The translations under genes were made by a program, and so were the position numbers. Of a DNA stretch of 64,000 nt, positions 9,907-16,427 are shown one piece after another. Every line of letters starts with the position of its first letter. Positions within the stretch are counted from its first letter, which is position 1. The notes under the pieces are model-generated. The model saw only the letters and a list, made by a program, of their open reading frames with translations, was not told the DNA's origin and ran no database searches. The stretch comes from Fructobacillus americanaquae. GTDB lineage: Bacteria; Bacillota; Bacilli; Lactobacillales; Lactobacillaceae. The stretch is taken from positions 1,350,205 through 1,414,204 of the forward strand of contig NZ_CP097122.1 in assembly GCF_024029775.1 (NCBI RefSeq). Reading direction: 5' to 3'.

Positions 9907-10040
9907 CTCTGGCCAGCGGATAGTTCACGTCGGATGTTTTCGATGGAACTGTTAGGCAGTTAATGCTTGATTTTTAAGTCGGTTCGCGAGATAGTTAATG
10001 TTTGCTTTTTCAGCAGGGCCGTGAGATAGTTAAGACAAAA
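9884..10040 (+). repeat. Degenerate 35-38 bp tandem repeat at the polC 3' end
   Basis: AGTT is found at 9884, 9922, 9958, 9993 and 10028, giving unit lengths of 38, 36, 35 and 35 bases. Units starting at 9884, 9958 and 9993 align over most of their length: a (T)TTGAyTTTTA-like block and a GCGGAT/GCGAGAT/GTGAGAT end. The first unit covers the last polC codons and its stop, so the others look like decayed copies of the gene's end. The unit at 9922 is the most diverged. No gene is seen in 9907-10118. Confidence 0.6.
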
Positions 10041-10094
10041 GTGCACCACTGCTGTGGCGGATATCAGCAGTTATCAAAAAAATAAGAAAAGGAG

Positions 10095-10113
10095 CCGGCG
10101 CTTTGCCAGCCGG
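10095..10113 (+). promoter_or_regulatory. Hairpin between the SD and start codon of the permease
   Basis: CCGGC and GCCGG arms pair around a 9-base loop. The stem lies exactly between AAGGAG (10089-10094) and the ATG at 10119, a linear gap of 24 bases; folding leaves only 5 unpaired bases. The reading frame is closed upstream by TAA at 10083, with no alternative start in between. Confidence 0.55.
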
Positions 10114-10118
10114 ATAGC

Positions 10119-11570
10119 ATGCAATCATTTTTTAAACTCAAAGAAAACAACACCACGGTACGCCGTGAGGTGGTGGCCGGGATTACGACTTTCGTGTCCA
10201 TGGCTTACATTTTCTTCTTGAACCCACAAATTTTGGGTCAAACGGGGATGCCAGCTTTGGCTGTCTTCGTGTCAGCCATTATTGTGGCCGTTTTTGGAAC
10301 TTTGGCGATGGGCTTGTATGCCAACGTTCCTTTTGCTCTAGCCCCTGGAATTGGGATGCAGGCCTATTTTACTTATACCATCGTCTTTGGCTTTGGCTTT
10401 AAGTGGCAACAGGCTTTGGCCATTGTTTTCTTGGTTGGAATTTTGGATGTCATGATTACGTTGACCCATGGTCGCCAAGCAATCGTGAAGGCGATTCCAA
10501 CTGAGTTAAAAGCCGCAATTGGTGGTGGGTTAGGTGTCTTTGTGGCCTATATTGGCTTGAAGAATGCTGGATTCATCAACTTTGTTATTGATGGTAACAA
10601 CTTGATTACCGTTAATGATCAAGCCTATCATGGTGGATCAGTTCATGGTCCATTGACCTCCTTGTTGGCTTCTGGTGGGGTAACACCAGAATTAACGAAA
10701 TTTACGCAAGCACCAGCACTTTTGGCCTTGATTGGCTTGCTGTTGCTAACCTTTATGTTGATTAAAAAGGTCCCAGGCGCATTTTTGATTACGCTAATCG
10801 CAACGACTTTGATTGGTATTCCAATGGGGGTGACAGATGTGCAACTGTCATCAGCAACTTCTTTGTCACACGCCTTTGCTGAATTTTCATCTACCTTTGG
10901 TGCTGCTTTTGGTCCACACGGTATGCAGTCACTCTTTGGTACTTGGCAAAAGACCATTTTGGCGGTCGTAACGATTTTCGCAATGGGCTTAACTGGTTTG
11001 TTTGATGCGATTGGAACTTTGATTGGCATTGGTAACCAGACCGGTATTTTCTCTAAGGAAGACCAAGAAGCCTTTGTTGCTGATAACTCCTTTAATTCGA
11101 AGATGGACAAGGCCTTGGTTGTCGATACCTTTACGACGACCTTAGCGGGAGCTGTTGGAACTTCGAATACGACAACCTTCATTGAATCAGCGACTGGGGT
11201 CGCGGCGGGTGGCCGAACTGGTTTGGCCAATGTCATTACCTCGATTGGCTTCATATTGATGCTTTTCTTGGCACCATTGGTATCGATTGTGCCAACGGCC
11301 GCTATCGCACCACTGTTGATTGTGGTTGGAATCATGATGATGGCTGAGTTTAAAAAGATTGATTGGGCAGATTTGGCGGTCGCCTTGCCAGCCTTCTTTA
11401 CGTCAATTTTTATGGCCTTCTCTTATTCAATTTCTTATGGAATTGCCGCAGGATTTATCTTTTATATTGTTGTCAAGATTGCCCAAAAGCAATTCAAGAC
11501 GTTGCCACCAATTTTGCTGGTGATTACCGCCTTCTTCTTGATTAACTTTATCTTGATTGCGATTATTTAA
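10119..11570 (+). CDS. NCS2 (AzgA/PbuG-like) purine permease
   Basis: Proton-coupled uptake of hypoxanthine, guanine or adenine is the known role of this subfamily. The 483-residue protein has about 12-14 membrane segments. The N-terminal KLKENNTTVRREVVAGITTFVSMAYI and the FALAPGIGMQAYFTYTIV and TTTFIESATGVAAGGRTGL blocks are typical of the AzgA branch, as opposed to the uracil/xanthine branch. Exact substrate cannot be told. The SD is separated from the ATG by a hairpin. No purine riboswitch is recognisable upstream. A terminator follows. Confidence 0.92.
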   Translation: MQSFFKLKENNTTVRREVVAGITTFVSMAYIFFLNPQILGQTGMPALAVFVSAIIVAVFGTLAMGLYANVPFALAPGIGMQAYFTYTIVFGFGFKWQQALAIVFLVGILDVMITLTHGRQAIVKAIPTELKAAIGGGLGVFVAYIGLKNAGFINFVIDGNNLITVNDQAYHGGSVHGPLTSLLASGGVTPELTKFTQAPALLALIGLLLLTFMLIKKVPGAFLITLIATTLIGIPMGVTDVQLSSATSLSHAFAEFSSTFGAAFGPHGMQSLFGTWQKTILAVVTIFAMGLTGLFDAIGTLIGIGNQTGIFSKEDQEAFVADNSFNSKMDKALVVDTFTTTLAGAVGTSNTTTFIESATGVAAGGRTGLANVITSIGFILMLFLAPLVSIVPTAAIAPLLIVVGIMMMAEFKKIDWADLAVALPAFFTSIFMAFSYSISYGIAAGFIFYIVVKIAQKQFKTLPPILLVITAFFLINFILIAII

Positions 11571-11585
11571 AGCAAAACAGGATTG

Positions 11586-11612
11586 AAAGACGACTTTTGT
11601 CGTCTTTTTTTT
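11586..11612 (+). terminator. Terminator after the purine permease
   Basis: AAGACGAC-TTTT-GTCGTCTT perfect 8 bp stem followed by T residues. Confidence 0.9.
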
Positions 11613-11674
11613 GGTCAATTTCAGTACTGATTTGACAGAAAGAAGACTTTTACTAAGCGATTCAGACCGTTTTT

Positions 11675-11683
11675 TGCTATAAT
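11675..11683 (+). promoter_or_regulatory. Extended -10 promoter giving a probably leaderless cold-shock mRNA
   Basis: TGC-TATAAT is a perfect extended -10 element. Its last base is only 7 bases before the ATG at 11690, so the expected transcription start coincides with the start codon. No Shine-Dalgarno can fit on the transcript. Confidence 0.7.
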
Positions 11684-11689
11684 AGAGCT

Positions 11690-11905
11690 ATGAAATATGG
11701 AACAGTAAAAATTTGGCAAGCCGAACGTGGCTATGGCTATATCACACCCGATCAAAAGGGACCGGACGTTTACGTCCATTTTAACGGCATTGCTGGTGAT
11801 GGTTTTAAATCCCTTCACCAGGGGCAACGAGTTGCCTACGTCCTGGTTCAAGGCAAGGACGCCTTTCAGGCTGCCCAAGTCCAGGTTATCGACAGAAAGG
11901 ACTAA
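11690..11905 (+). CDS. Cold-shock domain protein (CspA family, divergent)
   Basis: A 71-residue single cold-shock OB-fold domain, expected to bind single-stranded RNA/DNA as an RNA chaperone. RNP1 reads ERGYGYIT where the family usually has KGFGFI, and RNP2 reads DVYVHF; the aromatic contacts are kept but with Tyr in place of Phe. The N-terminal TVKIWQAERGYGYI and GQRVAYVL blocks fix the assignment. It is probably translated from a leaderless mRNA and is followed after 2 bases by the Nudix gene, likely co-transcribed. Confidence 0.88.
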   Translation: MKYGTVKIWQAERGYGYITPDQKGPDVYVHFNGIAGDGFKSLHQGQRVAYVLVQGKDAFQAAQVQVIDRKD

Positions 11906-11907
11906 GC

Positions 11908-12483
11908 ATGGCGGAAAAAGAACGGTTTTTATCAAAGCAAGATGTTTACCAAGGCAAGATTTTCTCTGTTGAGAAGCGCCATGTGGAACTTGCTGACGGA
12001 AGTAAGGCGCAACGTGATATCGTCCACCATGCCTTGGCCGTTGGAATCTTGCCACTAGTAGATGCCGATCACGCTATCTTAGTTCGTCAATGGCGCGCTG
12101 CAGCCGATGATTTTGTTCTAGAAATCCCGGCTGGCAAAGTTGACAGTCGCGACCACGGAAACCAAGAGGAAGCCGCACGGCAAGCTGCTATCCGGGAACT
12201 CAACGAAGAGATTCGTTTTCATCCCGGTTCTTTGACGGCATTTGCGACTGTTTATGAAGCCATTGGCTTTACGGATGCAAAAATTGTCCTTTACCTAGCA
12301 ACCGATATGACAGCTCTGGTAAATGCTAAACAACTGCCACAGGACCACGGCGAATCTTTGGACCTCTTGACGGTTTCCTATGATGAAATGGCCGCGCTTT
12401 ATCAACGAGGCGAACTCAATGATCAAAAGACGTTGACGGCTTATTTCTACTGGACAAATTGGAGATTAACAAATGGCAAATAA
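11908..12483 (+). CDS. Nudix hydrolase, probable ADP-ribose pyrophosphatase
   Basis: Expected to hydrolyse ADP-ribose to AMP and ribose-5-phosphate. The LEIPAGKVDS segment and the core REL-NEE of the Nudix box are present. The box is unusual in two ways: about 6 extra residues between GK and the first Glu (DSRDHGNQEE), and Arg in place of the usual late Gly (REUxEExGU). The EAIGFTDAKIVLYLA segment is typical of the NudF subgroup. 191 residues is normal. The last 11 bases overlap the next gene. Confidence 0.85.
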   Translation: MAEKERFLSKQDVYQGKIFSVEKRHVELADGSKAQRDIVHHALAVGILPLVDADHAILVRQWRAAADDFVLEIPAGKVDSRDHGNQEEAARQAAIRELNEEIRFHPGSLTAFATVYEAIGFTDAKIVLYLATDMTALVNAKQLPQDHGESLDLLTVSYDEMAALYQRGELNDQKTLTAYFYWTNWRLTNGK

Positions 12484-12781
12484 TCATTTTTTCACCCGGT
12501 CAGGGCAAAGTCGTGAAGATAAGAAGCGGGCAAAGATACGCAAGCAAGTTGAGCGTGAATATGAAAAGGCCCACCCGGATCAAATTACAGTGGTGGAGCC
12601 GGAAAACCGAGCCGAGATGCGCCTGACTAAAAAAGGTCGCTTTGAACTGGGATCAAATGGTGAATTAACAGAAAAGGGTAAGACAGACCGTCTAGCATAC
12701 CGCTATAACCGTGGGATGATTTTAGTAGCAGTTTTGATTGTTTTGACCTATCTTTTCTTTTTCTTTGTCAATTTTAACTAA
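12473..12781 (+). CDS. Small membrane-anchored protein of unknown function
   Basis: 102 residues, not recognised beyond being a short conserved-looking protein. A highly charged N-terminal part (REDKKRAKIRKQVEREYEKAH, basic and probably helical) is followed by one C-terminal membrane segment (ILVAVLIVLTYLFFFF), giving an N-in, tail-anchored layout. It starts inside the Nudix gene (11 base overlap), which suggests translational coupling, and is 21 bases upstream of mtnN, so it belongs to the same operon. Confidence 0.75.
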   Translation: MANNHFFTRSGQSREDKKRAKIRKQVEREYEKAHPDQITVVEPENRAEMRLTKKGRFELGSNGELTEKGKTDRLAYRYNRGMILVAVLIVLTYLFFFFVNFN

Positions 12782-12802
12782 AGATCAGCGAGGAAACCTA
12801 CT

Positions 12803-13480
12803 TTGAAGATTGGAATTATTACCCCAATGCCGGAAGAAAAAAAGGCATTGACGAACGCTATCCAAAACCCAGTTGAAAAAGACTTTGCTGATTTGACAGT
12901 TTTGGTTGGTGAATATGCTGGTCAAAAAATTTTTTTAGCGGAATCAGGGATTGGTAAGGTCGCTGCTGCAACGGCAACGACGATTTTAACCCAGGTTTTT
13001 GACGTGGATTTGGTCATCAATACCGGCTCTGCCGGCGCATTGCAACCAGAATTAGCCATAGGTGACCTGGTGATTGGTACGAAATTAACATACTTTGATG
13101 CTGACGTTACGGTCTTTGGCTATGACTTCGGACAGTTGCCAGCCCAACCAGCTTATTTTGAAGCTGATGCAGACTTGGTTCAGGCGTTTGAGGCCTTGAC
13201 GGATAGCCAGGCCGGTTTGATTGTCTCTGGTGATAGCTTTGTTCAACAAGACAAAAAAGAAGAAATTAAACAACACTTTCCGCAGGCCCTTTTGGCCGAA
13301 ATGGAAGGGGCAGCCGTTGCCCAAGTTGCAACGCGTTTTAACGTACCGTTTATTGTCTTGCGGGGCGTTTCTGATTTGGCTAATGGTGAATCATCTGTGA
13401 CTTTTGATGAATTCGTTGTCGAGGCCGGCCAAAAATCAGCCCAATTATTACTGGCTTACCTAGATTCATTGTCTGCCTGA
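12803..13480 (+). CDS. mtnN: 5'-methylthioadenosine/S-adenosylhomocysteine nucleosidase
   Basis: Cleaves MTA and SAH to free adenine, recycling methylation by-products and feeding LuxS. IGIITPMPEEKKAL at the N-terminus, NTGSAGALQPELAIGDLVIG, and the catalytic EMEGAAVAQVA...RGVSDLAN block identify the MTA/SAH branch of the phosphorylase superfamily. 225 residues is normal. The start is TTG with GAGG 10 bases upstream; no ATG lies near the conserved N-terminus. Confidence 0.95.
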   Translation: MKIGIITPMPEEKKALTNAIQNPVEKDFADLTVLVGEYAGQKIFLAESGIGKVAAATATTILTQVFDVDLVINTGSAGALQPELAIGDLVIGTKLTYFDADVTVFGYDFGQLPAQPAYFEADADLVQAFEALTDSQAGLIVSGDSFVQQDKKEEIKQHFPQALLAEMEGAAVAQVATRFNVPFIVLRGVSDLANGESSVTFDEFVVEAGQKSAQLLLAYLDSLSA

Positions 13481-13532
13481 AGAGCGGATAGCCAGCAATT
13501 GAAAAAAATTTTGAGATAGAGGATAAAAAATC

Positions 13533-14189
13533 ATGATTGCAGTTTATAATCAGGCAGCAGTTGGCGATATTTTAATGCTAACCTTTGCGCCAGCGACAAG
13601 CAAGGTGACCCAAGAAACCAAGGGACAGGTGACCAAGGTGGTTGATGCGCAAAGTAAGCAAACATTGGGCATCAATATTAATGGGGTCGGCCCAGCTTTA
13701 GCATTGACTGACCAAGCCGGTCAAGTTTTTTTGACGGAAAGCCAAGTTGCTCAAGTGAACCAGATTCTGCAAGATGCTGGTTTTGACGATGCTATTGCCG
13801 TTGAACAATCAAACTTGGTTGTTGGTGAAGTCGTTTCAATGACTGGACACCCTGATTCTGATCACTTGCACGTGACTCAGGCAAACGTTGGTAATGGGAA
13901 AAACCTCCAAATAGTTTCTGGTTCTCCGAACATGCAAGAGGGAATCCGTGTTGTTGTTGCTAAGCCCGGCACAATGATGCCTTCCGGTGCCATTATTTGG
14001 GATGGCGCTTTGCGTGGTGTGCCATCAGCTGGGATGATTGTTTCTGGCCGCGAACTTAAGTTACCAGGTGCACCTGATAAGCCAGGTGCACTAGTTCTGC
14101 CAGCTGATTTTGGCCAAATTGGCCAGGCTTTTGATGCTGTTGCTGCCCAAAGTTTGTATGCGGACGGCTTGATTGATACAAACTATTAA
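13533..14189 (+). CDS. ytpR: YtpR family tRNA-binding domain protein
   Basis: An EMAP-like OB-fold tRNA-binding domain occupies residues about 100-205 (VVGEVVSMTGHPDSDHLHVTQANVG, LQIVSGSPNMQEGIRVVVAKPG, SAGMIVSGRELKL), the same module found at the N-terminus of PheT. The first about 95 residues form the YtpR-specific N-terminal domain. The biological role is not established. 218 residues is the usual length. It lies just upstream of murC. Confidence 0.9.
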   Translation: MIAVYNQAAVGDILMLTFAPATSKVTQETKGQVTKVVDAQSKQTLGININGVGPALALTDQAGQVFLTESQVAQVNQILQDAGFDDAIAVEQSNLVVGEVVSMTGHPDSDHLHVTQANVGNGKNLQIVSGSPNMQEGIRVVVAKPGTMMPSGAIIWDGALRGVPSAGMIVSGRELKLPGAPDKPGALVLPADFGQIGQAFDAVAAQSLYADGLIDTNY

Positions 14190-14203
14190 GAGGGGCGATT
14201 GTC

Positions 14204-15538
14204 ATGTCAGAGAAGTATTATTTGATCGGGATTAAGGGTACTGGAATGGGACCTCTTGCCCAAATTTTGCATGACCAAGGTAATGAGGTCTTGGGGTCGG
14301 ATATTGACCAGTTTACCTATACACAGGCGCCACTTGAGCAGGCAGGCATTAAAATTTTACCTTTTGACGCTCAAAACGTTTTGGATAATCAGGATGCGAC
14401 TTTTATCCGTGGTAACGCCTTTGAGGATGACCAGGTTGAAGTTCAGGCCGCATTACAAGCTGGGGTTAAGATGATTTCTTATCCGGAGGCCGTTGCTAGG
14501 CAAATTGACCAGGCCACGACTATTGCGGTCGCTGGGGCTCACGGTAAAACATCAACTACCGGTCTTTTGTCACACGTCTTTAAGAACGTTGCCAAGACCT
14601 CTTACTTGATTGGGGACGGAACTGGCCACGGTGTGGCAGGTTCTGATTTCTTCGTTTTAGAGGCTGATGAATACCGGCGTCACTTTGCTCCATACCATCC
14701 GGACTATGCCATTTTGACCAACATTGACTTTGATCATCCGGATTACTACCATGATTTGGCAGATGTTCGCTCGGCTTTTGTTGATTTTGCCAAAGGTGTT
14801 AAAAAGGGCATTGTGGCTTGGGGTGATGATCCAAGTTTGCAGAAGTTGGGAGTTGACGTGTCCGTTTACTATTACGGTGATCAGGCCGGCCGTGATGACT
14901 TCTTGATTAGCAATGTTAAGAAGACGACTGCTGGCTCAACTTTTTCAGTCAGCTTTAAAGGGCAGGACTTGGGCGAATTTGCGATTCCAATTTTTGGTCA
15001 GCATAACGTCTATAATGCCACAGCGGTCATTGCCGTTGCATACCTGGAAGGTTTGGATTTGGCGAATGTTCGCGCGCACTTGTTGACTTATCCTGGGGTC
15101 AAGCGCCGCTTTTCTGAAAAGAAAGTTCAGGACATTGTCATTATTGATGACTACGCCCACCATCCAACGGAAATTCAAGCGACGATTGATGCTGCTTGGC
15201 AGAAGTACCCAGCAAAGGAAATTGTGGCGGTTTTCCAGCCGCACACATTTACTCGGGTGATTGCTTATAAGGATGAATTTGCCCAGGCTTTGCAGGCGGC
15301 TGATACGGTTTACTTGACGCCAATATTTGGTTCTGCCAGAGAAAGCAAAGGAACAGTTTCTGCCCAAGACATCGCCGATGCTTTGCCAAATGGCGCTGTT
15401 GTCTTGAAGGAAGACGATATATCACCACTGTTGAAACACCGTGACGCTGTTTTGGTCTTTATGGGAGCCGGTGATATTCAAAAGTACGAGTACGCTTATG
15501 AAAAACTGCTTGGCCAAACTTTGCCTGATTTGAATTAA
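14204..15538 (+). CDS. murC: UDP-N-acetylmuramate--L-alanine ligase
   Basis: ATP-dependent ligase adding L-Ala to UDP-MurNAc, the first peptide step of peptidoglycan synthesis. GIKGTGMGPLAQIL at the N-terminus is the UDP-binding loop, AGAHGKTSTTGLL (about residue 110) the ATP-binding loop, EADEYRRHF the central Mur block and DDYAHHPTEI the C-terminal signature. 444 residues is normal. It is 14 bases after ytpR, probably in one transcript. A short hairpin with a T-run follows. Confidence 0.97.
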   Translation: MSEKYYLIGIKGTGMGPLAQILHDQGNEVLGSDIDQFTYTQAPLEQAGIKILPFDAQNVLDNQDATFIRGNAFEDDQVEVQAALQAGVKMISYPEAVARQIDQATTIAVAGAHGKTSTTGLLSHVFKNVAKTSYLIGDGTGHGVAGSDFFVLEADEYRRHFAPYHPDYAILTNIDFDHPDYYHDLADVRSAFVDFAKGVKKGIVAWGDDPSLQKLGVDVSVYYYGDQAGRDDFLISNVKKTTAGSTFSVSFKGQDLGEFAIPIFGQHNVYNATAVIAVAYLEGLDLANVRAHLLTYPGVKRRFSEKKVQDIVIIDDYAHHPTEIQATIDAAWQKYPAKEIVAVFQPHTFTRVIAYKDEFAQALQAADTVYLTPIFGSARESKGTVSAQDIADALPNGAVVLKEDDISPLLKHRDAVLVFMGAGDIQKYEYAYEKLLGQTLPDLN

Positions 15539-15551
15539 GGGAAGACCCTTT

Positions 15552-15573
15552 AATCTAAGATTAAGATTTTTTT
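15552..15573 (+). terminator. Weak terminator after murC
   Basis: AATCT and AGATT arms (5 bp) around 7 bases, followed by T residues. It is AU-rich and short, so termination is probably partial. Confidence 0.4.
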
Positions 15574-15620
15574 GTTATCATATAGATAGAAAAATTGACA
15601 ATACCAATGGGAGGTATCTG

Positions 15621-16346
15621 ATGGATAATTTTGATATGAACGCTCGCCGCGATGTGACGGGCGCTGATGAAGGCATGAAGTCCTTCTTCCAGCGTGTTTA
15701 TGGCTATATGGCAATTGCCTTGGCTGTAACGGCCGTTGCCGGCTATGTCGTTCAACATTTCTTTTTGCAACAAGTTGCCCAACTCTTTTTGGGTAGCTGG
15801 ATTGGGATGGCAGCGGTTGTTGTCGTTGAATTGGTCATTGTGGCCATGATTCGCAACGCTTCATTTGCCAATGATCCCTCCAAGGCCTTTGGTCTTTTGA
15901 TGGCCTTTTCGGCTGTCCAAGGCTTAACGCTTGGTTTGATTTTGGCTGTTTACACGGTTGCTTCAGTCGGTGCTGCCTTTATTTCAACTGCGGCTTTGTT
16001 TGCCGGTATGGCTGCCTATGGTTATTTTTCAAAGAAGTCAATGGCTTCAATGGGCCCAATCCTCTTTGGCTCACTGATTGGGATCATTGTGGCATCAGTA
16101 ATTAATATCTTCATGGGTTCTTCAATCATGCACTTGTTGATTTCAGTGGCAACTGTTATCGTCTTTGCTTTGTACACCGCTTACGACAACAATACATTGC
16201 GTCGGGTTTATGTTCAATTGTCAGCTAACGGTGCGAGTGAAGCTCAGACAACCGGGTTGGCCGTGTCTGGGGCTTTGATGCTCTACCTTGATTTCATGAA
16301 CATTTTCTACGCTTTGATCCAACTTTTCGGCGATAACCGAAATTAA
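15621..16346 (+). CDS. Bax-inhibitor-1 (BI-1/YccA) family membrane protein
   Basis: 241 residues with seven predicted membrane segments. The N-terminal charged stretch leads into SFFQRVYGYMAIALAVTAVAGY, and the C-terminal FALYTAYDNNTLRR and ALMLYLDFMNIFYALIQLFG blocks are the UPF0005 signatures. Members are proposed pH-sensitive calcium leak channels or FtsH-linked proteins; the function here is unknown. GGGAGG is 9 bases before the ATG. A strong terminator follows. Confidence 0.88.
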   Translation: MDNFDMNARRDVTGADEGMKSFFQRVYGYMAIALAVTAVAGYVVQHFFLQQVAQLFLGSWIGMAAVVVVELVIVAMIRNASFANDPSKAFGLLMAFSAVQGLTLGLILAVYTVASVGAAFISTAALFAGMAAYGYFSKKSMASMGPILFGSLIGIIVASVINIFMGSSIMHLLISVATVIVFALYTAYDNNTLRRVYVQLSANGASEAQTTGLAVSGALMLYLDFMNIFYALIQLFGDNRN

Positions 16347-16367
16347 CACGTCAGAAAAACTAACATC

Positions 16368-16390
16368 GCTCGCTTCGGCGAGCTTTTTTT
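16368..16390 (+). terminator. Terminator after the BI-1 family gene
   Basis: GCTCGC-TTCG-GCGAGC perfect stem with a UUCG tetraloop and seven T residues. Confidence 0.95.
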
Positions 16391-16427
16391 GTGCTAAACT
16401 ACAAACAAGTTAAATAAGGACTAACCA

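Noticed and set aside
9907..10118. Purine riboswitch ahead of the permease
   Set aside because: None of the conserved aptamer core elements is present; the stretch is tandem repeats and a short hairpin.
10643..11335. 230-residue open frame on the minus strand inside the purine permease
   Set aside because: Exact antisense of membrane-segment codons; composition (Ile/Lys/Val/Ala-rich low complexity) and absence of a ribosome site show a shadow frame.
11621..12055. 144-residue minus-strand frame across the cold-shock and Nudix genes
   Set aside because: Overlaps two well-supported genes and the permease terminator side; no start context.
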